Positions 55,409-63,411 of a stretch of DNA of 64,000 bases are shown in pieces. The notes under the pieces were generated by a model. It saw nothing but the letters and a program-made list of their open reading frames with translations. It had not been told where the DNA came from and searched no databases. The translations under genes were made by a program, and so were the position numbers. Every line of letters begins with the position of its first letter. The stretch's first letter is position 1. The stretch is from assembly GCA_023015825.1 (NCBI GenBank), contig JALKAW010000002.1, positions 124,001 through 188,000 on the forward strand, written 5' to 3'. The DNA comes from Flavobacteriaceae bacterium S0862. Its GTDB lineage: Bacteria; Bacteroidota; Bacteroidia; Flavobacteriales; Flavobacteriaceae.

Positions 55409-55681
55409 TTAACCTAAATTTAAATACACTAAGAATAATGCCACATAAATAAAAATATAAAAACGATAAAAGTTTCGCTGTTTTAAATAATCTATATTAT
55501 TTGGATAAAGATTCCCAAGTAAACCGTTTACTTCCTTAATAAATAAGGGTTTAATATTGATGACCCAACTATCTGTTTGATAAACTATTTTCCGAAACTT
55601 ACTTCGGTAGTAGGTTAAAGGGAGTCCCCAAAACACAAAAAGTATTAACCAAATATTTTCTTTGAAATAGTTAAGCATCAT
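55409..55681 (-). CDS. Small membrane protein coupled to DUF1295
   Basis: Hypothetical protein of 90 residues with hydrophobic segments at both ends (about 10-27 and 72-88) and a basic aromatic middle. Its ATG directly follows the stop of the DUF1295 gene with no gap (TAAATG), so translation is probably coupled. A partner or accessory role to that enzyme is inferred. No domain is recognised. Confidence 0.65.
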   Translation of the reverse strand: MMLNYFKENIWLILFVFWGLPLTYYRSKFRKIVYQTDSWVINIKPLFIKEVNGLLGNLYPNNIDYLKQRNFYRFYIFIYVALFLVYLNLG

Positions 55682-56458
55682 TTATTTTTTTGGAAACCAT
55701 GGAAAAAAAGAATTTGTTTTTTTTATGTACTCTTGATATTCTGGCCTACGATCTGATATGGACTCTTCCAAAAGAGCAACTCCGGAAACCTTTATAATCA
55801 AAAAGGTCATAATAACAGAACCTAATATTGGCCAATATTTTCCTGCGGAAATACAAAATATAGCATAAGACCACCATACCATGGTATCTCCAAAATAATT
55901 AGGGTGCCGTGTATATTTCCAAAATCCTGTGTTTAAAACCTTTACTTTGTTTTTAGGATTCTTTTTGAATTTAGCCAATTGATAATCTCCGCCAGATTCA
56001 AAGATAAAACCTATTAACCATATGGTCATGGCTAAATAATCTAAGCTGGTTAATTGATCGTTTTCTGTGAAATAATGAATCCCTAACAGTGACAAAGAAA
56101 CTATTATAATCAAGACTCCTTGCAGTAAAAACACCTGAAAAAAACTAAACCACCAATAACGATGTGCACCATACCGTTTCCTAAATTCCTGATATCGAAA
56201 ATCTTCCCCTTTACCAGCATTACGAAGTCCTAAATAAATAGACAGTCGTAATCCCCAAATGCTAACTAAAAATAACACTATAATGGATCTTATATAATTA
56301 GCCTCGGATAAATAGAAGTATATTCCATTTACAATTACGAACCCCATACCCCAAAAAATATCAATTATGCTAACATTTTTAATAAAAACACTAATAACCC
56401 ATAGGGCAGTAATACATAGGAGAATAATAAGAGCCCCGATAATTAAAAATGAAAACAT
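55682..56458 (-). CDS. DUF1295 membrane protein, steroid-5-alpha-reductase-like
   Basis: Polytopic membrane protein of 258 residues with about six helices. The C-terminal part has the family motif RHPNYFGD (about 190-197), with a second group near the end (RRPEYQEYIKKT). These are shared by DUF1295, steroid 5-alpha reductases and isoprenylcysteine methyltransferases, which bind NADPH or SAM. Reduction of a lipid or sterol-like double bond is possible but not shown. It forms a two-gene unit with the small protein downstream. Confidence 0.85.
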   Translation of the reverse strand: MFSFLIIGALIILLCITALWVISVFIKNVSIIDIFWGMGFVIVNGIYFYLSEANYIRSIIVLFLVSIWGLRLSIYLGLRNAGKGEDFRYQEFRKRYGAHRYWWFSFFQVFLLQGVLIIIVSLSLLGIHYFTENDQLTSLDYLAMTIWLIGFIFESGGDYQLAKFKKNPKNKVKVLNTGFWKYTRHPNYFGDTMVWWSYAIFCISAGKYWPILGSVIMTFLIIKVSGVALLEESISDRRPEYQEYIKKTNSFFPWFPKK

Positions 56459-56560
56459 TCTGTTGCTTATTTAGTTAAAAGAAAGATAAAAAATTTATAC
56501 AAAGAACGATTATTAGAGTTTATGCATTAAACTTATCCGACCAAATATATTTATTCCCAT

Positions 56561-56626
56561 TAAAAAAACCCTACTATTTCTAGTAAGGTTTTCTCTATTT
56601 TGCTCCCCCTCTTGGACTCGAACCAA
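56561..56626 (-). repeat. tRNA 3'-end fragment with terminator, copy A
   Basis: Bases 56602-56626 match 24 of 25 bases of the 3' end of the intact tRNA-Asn at 58558 (acceptor strand and T arm). The rest of the tRNA is missing. On its downstream side (56561-56601) lies a terminator hairpin that is nearly identical to that in copy B. It looks like an attachment-site remnant or a decayed tRNA. Confidence 0.75.
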
Positions 56627-56669
56627 TTCAATGAGGAATTAATCAGGTTTGCATTACTGAATGATACAT

Positions 56670-57596
56670 TTAATCTATAGCTCCAGATAACCAATGCAAA
56701 AGGTTTAGAACAAATTGAAGGTTTTGATTATTGTTTTGAAAATTAATCCCTACCGGATTTTTATCCTTTCCAACTAGCTGAGCTGAAAACAAACTAGCTT
56801 CACCTATTAATGCCACTCTTCCTTTTCCTCTCTTCATAACTGCAGCCTGAAAAAGTACGTCAGACGGTATAACAGGTGTATTGCTATCCATTTTCCATGC
56901 CTCCTGAGTTTGGTAGGACACCTCATCTTTGTTGTTAAAAGAAAATAATCCAGTTATAGTACTGTCTGTCAATTTAAATCCACTACCATAATAGGTCGCT
57001 ATCCAATTCACTTTTTCATTCTTATTTCGTCCATTTACTAATGGATGTTTAGCTAATGTTCCGTCTCTTTTTGAAAAAGTCGACATCCCCCAATTAACAG
57101 AATCTAGAACAAATCCATTAAACCATTCTACTCCTAAATTAGAAGATAATTTTTTTATAGCTCCCGGAAATGGCATATGGTCCGCTACTAGTAATAAACT
57201 TCCTCCATCTTTTATCCACTGTAATAGTTCACGAATTTCTAAATCATTAAATGCTTCAGGTGTTGGCAATTTCCAATTATCTACATTTGATTTATGTAAA
57301 GCGCTAATAATGACAAGAATATCTGCCTTATTAATTGATGATTTACTTATTGGTTCTTTGAGTTTCTTGACCTGATATCCATCTTCTTTTAAAACCTTAA
57401 TAAGAGGAAACATTCTATTGTCAATAGACATATCATTATTGTGATATTCGTCAATGAAAATAATTGGTCCTTTATTTAAAGAGTAAACCGGATTAGTAAC
57501 ATTATAAATAAATGAGGAATCTATAACTTGCTGAGCATTTAATTGAGTGCTAGAAATAAAAAAAATAATTACGAGAAGACAGGTAATTCTAAACAT
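56670..57596 (-). CDS. Exported DUF4350-like protein
   Basis: Predicted periplasmic protein of 308 residues with a signal peptide ending near LNAQ (residue 21). The fold looks like a class I glutamine-amidotransferase-like/DUF4350 domain. GPIIFIDEYHNN lies at about 44-55, WIKDGGSLLLVADHMPFPGA at about 125-144, and GRVALIGEASLFSAQ near the C terminus. The usual catalytic Cys of amidotransferases is not seen. The gene lies between the two tRNA-fragment repeats, so it may have arrived with a mobile element. Function is unknown. Confidence 0.75.
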   Translation of the reverse strand: MFRITCLLVIIFFISSTQLNAQQVIDSSFIYNVTNPVYSLNKGPIIFIDEYHNNDMSIDNRMFPLIKVLKEDGYQVKKLKEPISKSSINKADILVIISALHKSNVDNWKLPTPEAFNDLEIRELLQWIKDGGSLLLVADHMPFPGAIKKLSSNLGVEWFNGFVLDSVNWGMSTFSKRDGTLAKHPLVNGRNKNEKVNWIATYYGSGFKLTDSTITGLFSFNNKDEVSYQTQEAWKMDSNTPVIPSDVLFQAAVMKRGKGRVALIGEASLFSAQLVGKDKNPVGINFQNNNQNLQFVLNLLHWLSGAID

Positions 57597-57652
57597 ATTG
57601 CATTGGTAACTCTTTTAAAGATACTGAAATTCTAAAAGATAGATTTAAGGCA

Positions 57653-57722
57653 TAAAAAAACCTACTATTTCTAGTAAGGTTTTCTATATTTTGCTCCCCC
57701 TAATATTGTTTTGTCGAACCAT
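57653..57722 (-). repeat. tRNA 3'-end fragment with terminator, copy B
   Basis: Bases 57653-57701 match 56561-56610 at about 48 of 50 positions (one base gap, one substitution), covering the terminator and the acceptor-strand end GCTCCCCCT. The following T-arm region is more decayed, keeping TCGAACC. Together the copies flank the DUF4350-like gene as direct repeats about 1.1 kb apart. Confidence 0.75.
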
Positions 57723-57806
57723 TTTAACGAAGAACTTATGAAAGCTTTTGAGGTAATTGAATTAAGCATTAAGTAATTTCTAATCTGAAGACTATTGTCT
57801 TTATTA

Positions 57807-58328
57807 TTAATTACTTAATCTTACACCAATTTGAAATGTTTCAAGGGTATTTCCTTTATCGAATCCTATTTGAGTCCATGTACCTCCTTCTTTTTTATCT
57901 AAATTTAAAGATGCATAACTAGCTACAATTGTATATCGTTCTCCAATCATAAATCCTATTACAGGTCTGTAATAAAATCCACTACTCCCACCACCAGCAG
58001 AAACTCCACCGTAACCTAAGTCTGCTCCTATAAAAAAATCAGATAAATCATATCTGTTCGCAGCACTTATTGTATATCCAAAAGAATCATCCAAAATAGC
58101 ACCTCCAGATTCTTCCTTTGAGAAAATCCATGAAAGTCCAACTAATGGTCCTAGCGAATATCGAGGTGTAACTTCCCATAAATAGGCGACTTTTGTATTA
58201 ACTTCCAATCCTAATTCATCTTTTAAATCCCCCGTTGTAAAACCTAAATTAAGCTCACTGTCTATGCCTTGCGCTGATGCATAAATGGTGATAAAACCCA
58301 ACAAAATAATGAATACTGTTTTTTTCAT
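57807..58328 (-). CDS. Small outer-membrane beta-barrel protein
   Basis: Exported protein of 173 residues with a signal peptide (MKKTVFIILLGFITIYASAQ). Its alternating Gly- and aromatic-rich strands (such as YRPVIGFMIGERY) end in IGVRLSN, consistent with an eight-stranded OmpA/OmpW-like barrel. No specific function can be given. It lies between tRNA-Asn and tRNA-fragment copy B, with about 230 bases of non-coding DNA upstream in which only the tRNA terminator was noted. Confidence 0.7.
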   Translation of the reverse strand: MKKTVFIILLGFITIYASAQGIDSELNLGFTTGDLKDELGLEVNTKVAYLWEVTPRYSLGPLVGLSWIFSKEESGGAILDDSFGYTISAANRYDLSDFFIGADLGYGGVSAGGGSSGFYYRPVIGFMIGERYTIVASYASLNLDKKEGGTWTQIGFDKGNTLETFQIGVRLSN

Positions 58329-58518
58329 GTTAATTAGTTTAAGCTTACTTATATAATTTCATTTGTATGAGTAAATATTAGTATAAGGTAGGTTGTAAAA
58401 TCTCATACCAAATATATGAAACTAGATTAAAACATGAGAATGGCAAATAAATAGTTAGAAGACGAGAGGTAATAATATGTAAGTTAAGGAATAATAATTA
58501 AAATCAATTTTAAGCATT

Positions 58519-58550
58519 AAAAAACCACTCAAGAATTTGAGTGGTTTTTT
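58519..58550 (-). terminator. Terminator of tRNA-Asn
   Basis: A hairpin with AAAAACCACTCAA and TGAGTGGTTTTT arms lies just after the tRNA 3' end on the minus strand, with a T-run. It differs from the hairpins of the two tRNA fragments. Confidence 0.85.
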
Positions 58551-58558
58551 ATAGGTTG

Positions 58559-58632
58559 CTCCCCTTCTTGGACTCGAACCAAGGACCCTCTGATTAACAG
58601 TCAGATGCTCTAACCAACTGAGCTAAAGAGGA
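58559..58632 (-). tRNA. tRNA-Asn (GTT)
   Basis: The 74-base minus-strand gene folds as a normal tRNA. Acceptor TCCTCTT pairs with AAGGGGA, discriminator G follows, and the D arm is AGCTCAGTTGGTTAGAGC. The anticodon loop CTGTTAA has GTT. The T arm is TTGGTTCGAGTCCAAG. CCA is not encoded. Two partial copies of its 3' end lie downstream. Confidence 0.96.
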
Positions 58633-58705
58633 GTGTTTTTTCCGCTTTTGCGAGCGCAAATATATATTATTTTTTATATACTACAAATATAATATTCAAA
58701 AAACT

Positions 58706-60046
58706 TTAATTAGTAAAAGCCTTGAAAATATCATTCCCATTGGCAAAAAGCACCAAAGCTATTAATATAAAGAATCCTATCATTTGGGCATACTCCATAA
58801 ACTTATCGCTAGGCTTTCTTCCTGACACCATTTCGTATAGCAAAAACATAACGTGACCTCCATCTAGTGCAGGAATTGGAAGTAAGTTTAGCACGCCCAA
58901 CATGATTGATAAAAAGGCTGTAATATTCCAAAAAGACTCCCAGCTCCAATTATCTGGAAATATATCAAAAATAGCTTTAAAACCTCCTACACCTTTATAT
59001 GCTCCTGTACTTGGAGTGAAAATTAGTTTTAACTGCATCCAATATGAACTAATTTGATCTTTAAATCTAGTTAACCCAACTCCTATGCTTTCTCCAAAAT
59101 TATACTCTTTTCTAATAAAATCGTAATAGCCTAACTTTTCAATGTCACTATATGTTCCTCCAGAAATAATTCCTAATCTTCCATTTTCATCAACATTTAA
59201 AGTTCGGGTAATTGTATTTCCATCTCTTAAAAGTTCAGCTTCTACTGTCTTACCATTTAAATCGGTTAACCTATCTTCCAACTGGTCAAAATACTTAAGT
59301 TCTTTTCCATTCAATGACACAAATGTATCGCCTTTCTGTAGGTCTTTATCATTATTTGCTAAAGTATCTACAATCTTACTAATAATAAACGGAGTTCTTA
59401 ACTCGAAAAATCCTCTTTCATTGCTTGAACTTAATCTTCCCAAAAAGTCTTCAGGTAAAGCTATCTTCTTTTCAACACCATTGCGTTCAACAGTAATTAC
59501 TTGAGCTTCTAAAAAATATTTTCTTAAATCTGAATAATTTACAATCTCATTGTCATTAATTGCTTTAACATTATCGCCTGTTTGTAATCCAAAATCTCTA
59601 AGCAACGTATTTTCAACTAAATAACCATCTTTAATACTATTTGCTGCAATATCAGATTCCCCATAGCCATAAGCCATAAAAATATAAACAATTGCTGCCA
59701 AAATAAAGTTAACTGTTACACCACCAAGCATAATAATTAAACGTTGCCAACTTGGTTTAGAACGAAACTCCCAAGGCTTGGGTTCTTCGGCCATTTGCTC
59801 TTTGTCCATGCTCTCATCAATCATTCCAGATATTTTCACATATCCTCCTAGAGGCAACCATCCAATTCCGTAAACTGTTTCGCCTATTTTCTTTTTAAAT
59901 AGTGAATACTTTATATCGAAAAACAAGTAGAATTTTTCTACTCTGGTTTTAAATAATTTTGCTGGTATAAAATGTCCTAATTCGTGTAAAACGATTAGTA
60001 ATGAAAGGCTCAATAAAAATTGAGATATTTTAATAACAAACTCCAT
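58706..60046 (-). CDS. rseP: Site-2 protease RseP
   Basis: Intramembrane zinc metalloprotease of 446 residues that cleaves membrane anchors such as anti-sigma factors and signal-peptide remnants. The zinc motif HELGH is in the first helix (about residues 21-25). Two PDZ-like regions lie at about 125-300 in the periplasm. The second metal site is LLPIPALDGGHV near residue 395, with helices after it. Length matches bacterial RseP. A -7 box is present 29 bases before the start. Confidence 0.95.
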   Translation of the reverse strand: MEFVIKISQFLLSLSLLIVLHELGHFIPAKLFKTRVEKFYLFFDIKYSLFKKKIGETVYGIGWLPLGGYVKISGMIDESMDKEQMAEEPKPWEFRSKPSWQRLIIMLGGVTVNFILAAIVYIFMAYGYGESDIAANSIKDGYLVENTLLRDFGLQTGDNVKAINDNEIVNYSDLRKYFLEAQVITVERNGVEKKIALPEDFLGRLSSSNERGFFELRTPFIISKIVDTLANNDKDLQKGDTFVSLNGKELKYFDQLEDRLTDLNGKTVEAELLRDGNTITRTLNVDENGRLGIISGGTYSDIEKLGYYDFIRKEYNFGESIGVGLTRFKDQISSYWMQLKLIFTPSTGAYKGVGGFKAIFDIFPDNWSWESFWNITAFLSIMLGVLNLLPIPALDGGHVMFLLYEMVSGRKPSDKFMEYAQMIGFFILIALVLFANGNDIFKAFTN

Positions 60047-60074
60047 TTAGTCTTCGTCAAAATTTATAAACGCA

Positions 60075-60082
60075 CAAAAGTA
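60075..60082 (-). promoter_or_regulatory. -7 box of rseP
   Basis: Reads TACTTTTG on the minus strand, an exact TAnnTTTG match, 28 bases before the ATG. Confidence 0.45.
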
Positions 60083-60178
60083 AAACTTTAAAGCTACATT
60101 ATAAAACATAATAGACTATCATTAACGTTTCTTTATCTTTTTGGGTATAAATTAATAGCATTTTTTAGGGTTTGTCCG

Positions 60179-60186
60179 TATTTTTG
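60179..60186 (+). promoter_or_regulatory. -7 box of the SCO-family gene
   Basis: TATTTTTG, an exact match, lies 38 bases before the ATG at 60225. Confidence 0.45.
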
Positions 60187-60224
60187 CACTCAATCTCAAA
60201 TTGATAATCAAAAAGAAGCTCAAA

Positions 60225-60899
60225 ATGTTAGATTTTTTTAAAAAGTTTAAATTCTTTGGAATAAGTCTTCTTATTCTTTCTATAATTATTATTTCCATAT
60301 TCTATTCGATATTGAAACCAAAGAAAGTACTTCCAATATATCAACCTGCACAGGTAAGCTCAGAATTGGTTGATACTACCATTCAATATCAAAAAAAATA
60401 TCATAAAATAGGTGATTTTAGTCTAACCAATCAAAACGGAAAGATCATCACACAAGATGATTATAAAAACAAGATTTATGTGGCAGACTTCTTTTTTACT
60501 ACGTGCCAAACTATATGTCCAATCATGACAAAAAATATGCACGAATTACAAAAACAGTTTATTACAGATGATGAAGTTATGATTCTATCACATACTGTAA
60601 CTCCTGATATTGATACAGTAGCCCAACTAAAACGTTATGCCAAAGTAAAAGGTGTAAACGCATCTAAATGGAACTTGGTTACCGGCGATAAAAAACAGAT
60701 TTATGAGCTTGCTCGAAAATCGTATCTAGCAGTAAAAGATGATGGCGATGGTGGCCCTTTTGATATGATACATACCGAAAATTTTATGCTAATTGATAAA
60801 GAACGTCAAATAAGAGGGTTTTACGATGGTACAGACATGAAAGAAGTTGAACGTTTAATTGATGATATAAAAATCTTAAAAGCTTCCTATAAAGAATAA
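60225..60899 (+). CDS. SCO1/SenC-family copper chaperone
   Basis: Membrane-anchored thioredoxin-like protein of 224 residues. An N-terminal helix (about 10-28) anchors it; the SCO domain faces the periplasm. Copper ligands are the CxxxC in TTCQTICPIM and the His in MIHTENFML. SCO proteins help assemble CuA of cytochrome oxidase and, in some bacteria, of NosZ. The ATG at 60225 is chosen over a TTG at 60201. It is followed by feoA after 43 bases, with a separate -7 box. Confidence 0.93.
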   Translation: MLDFFKKFKFFGISLLILSIIIISIFYSILKPKKVLPIYQPAQVSSELVDTTIQYQKKYHKIGDFSLTNQNGKIITQDDYKNKIYVADFFFTTCQTICPIMTKNMHELQKQFITDDEVMILSHTVTPDIDTVAQLKRYAKVKGVNASKWNLVTGDKKQIYELARKSYLAVKDDGDGGPFDMIHTENFMLIDKERQIRGFYDGTDMKEVERLIDDIKILKASYKE

Positions 60900-60908
60900 T
60901 CTTTTTAT

Positions 60909-60916
60909 TACTTTTG
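60909..60916 (+). promoter_or_regulatory. -7 box of feoA-feoB
   Basis: TACTTTTG, an exact match, lies 26 bases before the feoA ATG. No Fur-box was recognised around it. Confidence 0.45.
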
Positions 60917-60942
60917 CTTCTTTAAAATGAATCTAAATAAGG

Positions 60943-61176
60943 ATGTCCTTAACTATTGCCGACTTAAAAAAAGGTGAAAAAGCTATTATCGTTGATAGCT
61001 CTTCTGAAGATATCCCACTAAAACTTCTAGAAATGGGTTGTTTACCAGGAAATATTGTAGAACTTCTACAAGTTGCACCATTTCATGATCCTATTTATCT
61101 CAATATAAATGATAGTTATTTAGCCATTAGAAAAGAAACAGCAGCATTAATTTTAATAGATATTATTAATGAGTAA
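60943..61176 (+). CDS. feoA: Ferrous iron transport protein FeoA
   Basis: Small SH3-like cytoplasmic protein of 77 residues that assists FeoB in Fe(II) uptake. It has the family features LLEMGCLPGNIVELLQVAP and a closing DPIYLNINDSYLAIRKETA. The stop overlaps the feoB start by eight bases, so the two are translationally coupled. Confidence 0.92.
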   Translation: MSLTIADLKKGEKAIIVDSSSEDIPLKLLEMGCLPGNIVELLQVAPFHDPIYLNINDSYLAIRKETAALILIDIINE

Positions 61177-63268
61177 ACAAATAAATGTTGCATTAATAGG
61201 AAATCCAAATACAGGAAAAACATCTGTTTTTAATGCGCTTACTGGATTAAATCAAAAAGTTGGAAATTACCCTGGTATTACAGTCGATAAAAAAGAAGGT
61301 ATTTGTAAACTATCTCGCGGCGTAAAAGCACATATTTTAGATCTTCCTGGAACTTACAGCTTGAATGCATCTTCATTAGATGAAAATGTTGTTATTGAAT
61401 TACTGTTAAATAAAAATGACAAAAATTATCCTGATGTTGCAGTTATTGTAAGCGATGTTGAGAATTTAAAACGCAATCTTCTTCTTTTTACACAAATAAA
61501 AGATTTAAAAATCCCTACAATTCTAGCTATTAATATGGCTGATAGAATGTCTAGAAAAGGGATTTCATTAGATATTGAATTATTAGAGAAAGAACTTAAA
61601 ACAAAAATCACATTAGTCAGTACTCGAAAAAATGAGGGTATTACAGACTTAAAAGCTTTAATTGAAAACTATAAAACTTTATCAACCGAGCCTTGTCTAG
61701 ACACTTCGACTATTGATACAGAATATTTTAATAGCCTTAAACAAGCGTTCCCAAATCAAGATTTATATAAACTTTGGGTGGTTATTAGTCAAGATGCAAA
61801 TTTTGGAAAAATTGATAGAAATGAACTGGATTTTTCGAAATTTAAAACCAAATCCAAAAGCGAACTAAAACGTTTACAGCAAAAAGAGACTATAAAGCGC
61901 TATCAATTTATTAATGGTGTTTTAAAAGAAGGACAAACAATTGATGTCACTAAAGCTAAAGGATTAAGAGCTCAATTCGATAGAGTTCTCACACATAAAG
62001 TTTGGGGTTATGTTATCTTCTTTGTGATTCTATTAACCATTTTTCAAGCTATTTACGATTGGGCGACTGTACCAATGGATTTTATAGATAGCTCCTTTGC
62101 ATCTTTAGCAGACTGGATAAAAGTGACCTTTTCTGGAGGTGGAAAATTAACCAATTTAATCGCTGAAGGTGTTGTAGCTGGAATTGGTGGCATTGTCATT
62201 TTTATTCCACAAATAGCCTTTTTGTTCCTGTTTATTGCCGTATTGGAAGAAAGTGGATACATGAGTCGTGTAGTGTTTTTAATGGACAGGATTATGCGTC
62301 GTTTTGGTCTAAGTGGTAAAAGTATAGTGCCATTAATTTCTGGTACTGCTTGTGCGATTCCAGCTATCATGGCAACCAGAAACATTGAGAACTGGAAAGA
62401 ACGATTAATCACTATTCTAGTAACCCCTTTTACAACGTGTTCAGCACGACTACCTGTATATTTAATTATTATAGCTTTGGTTATACCTGAAGGGCGATTT
62501 CTTGGGCTAAGTTACCAAGCATTAACACTAATGTTACTCTATTTAATAGGCTTTGGAATGGCAGTTTTTTCGGCATATATTTTAGATAAAATTCTAAAAA
62601 CCAATCGAAAAACATTTTTCGTCATTGAGATGCCAAGTTATAAAGTCCCTCTGCTTAAAAATGTAATATTAACAGTTATAGAAAAAACAAAAACATTTGT
62701 GTTTGAAGCTGGTAGAATAATTTTAGCTATCTCTATTGTGCTTTGGATTTTAGCATCGTATGGCCCTGGGAAAGAATTTAATAATGCCGAAACTATTGTT
62801 GAACAAACTTACCCAGAATTGCAAGGTGAACAACTGGAAAACAAAGTTGCTTCTTATAAATTAGAGCATTCATTTATTGGTATTGTTGGTAAAACCATTG
62901 AGCCAGCAATTCGCCCGTTGGGCTATGATTGGAAAATTGGGATTGGGCTTGTAACATCGTTTGCTGCTCGTGAAGTTTTTGTAGGAACATTGGCAACTAT
63001 TTATAGCGTTGGAAGCGCTTTAGATGATGACGATAAAACCATAAAAAATAGAATGGCCAACGAGGTTCATGATAATGGTAAAAAAGTATTCACATTGGCT
63101 TCTGGTATTTCCCTCTTACTTTTTTATGCCTTCGCAATGCAGTGTATGAGTACTTTGGCAATTGTAAAGCGCGAAACTAATAGTTGGAAGTGGCCAATGA
63201 TTCAATTGTTTGGAATGTCATTAATAGCTTATATTGTCGCACTTATAGCTTTTCAAATTTTAAAGTAA
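61169..63268 (+). CDS. feoB: Ferrous iron transporter FeoB
   Basis: Inner-membrane Fe(II) permease of 699 residues. The N-terminal G domain has G1 GNPNTGKTS (about 10-18), G3 DLPGTYSL and G4 NMAD. The C-terminal membrane part has two Gate-type segments (SGTACAIPAIMATRN and TSFAAREVFVGTLATIY) and conserved Cys (CSARLPVYL). It is the middle gene of feoA-feoB-Cys-rich protein, overlapping both neighbours. Confidence 0.96.
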   Translation: MSKQINVALIGNPNTGKTSVFNALTGLNQKVGNYPGITVDKKEGICKLSRGVKAHILDLPGTYSLNASSLDENVVIELLLNKNDKNYPDVAVIVSDVENLKRNLLLFTQIKDLKIPTILAINMADRMSRKGISLDIELLEKELKTKITLVSTRKNEGITDLKALIENYKTLSTEPCLDTSTIDTEYFNSLKQAFPNQDLYKLWVVISQDANFGKIDRNELDFSKFKTKSKSELKRLQQKETIKRYQFINGVLKEGQTIDVTKAKGLRAQFDRVLTHKVWGYVIFFVILLTIFQAIYDWATVPMDFIDSSFASLADWIKVTFSGGGKLTNLIAEGVVAGIGGIVIFIPQIAFLFLFIAVLEESGYMSRVVFLMDRIMRRFGLSGKSIVPLISGTACAIPAIMATRNIENWKERLITILVTPFTTCSARLPVYLIIIALVIPEGRFLGLSYQALTLMLLYLIGFGMAVFSAYILDKILKTNRKTFFVIEMPSYKVPLLKNVILTVIEKTKTFVFEAGRIILAISIVLWILASYGPGKEFNNAETIVEQTYPELQGEQLENKVASYKLEHSFIGIVGKTIEPAIRPLGYDWKIGIGLVTSFAAREVFVGTLATIYSVGSALDDDDKTIKNRMANEVHDNGKKVFTLASGISLLLFYAFAMQCMSTLAIVKRETNSWKWPMIQLFGMSLIAYIVALIAFQILK

Positions 63269-63402
63269 TGAGTGAGGTCTTTCAAAATATCATTATTACA
63301 GTAATTGGATTGATTGCTATTGCATTTTTGATAAGAAAATATGTTTGGTCACCTAAAAAAAAGAGTTCCAAATCATGTGGCAGCGATGGTTGTGGTTGCT
63401 AA
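63268..63402 (+). CDS. FeoB-associated Cys-rich membrane protein
   Basis: Tiny protein of 44 residues: one N-terminal helix (about 6-23) followed by a basic stretch and the tail KSCGSDGCGC. This matches the FeoB-associated Cys-rich proteins found in Bacteroidota feo operons. The ATG at 63268 overlaps the feoB stop (TAATG); an earlier in-frame start would lie within feoB. The cysteines may bind iron or keep the FeoB pore in order; neither is proven. Confidence 0.85.
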   Translation: MSEVFQNIIITVIGLIAIAFLIRKYVWSPKKKSSKSCGSDGCGC

Positions 63403-63411
63403 AGAATTAAC

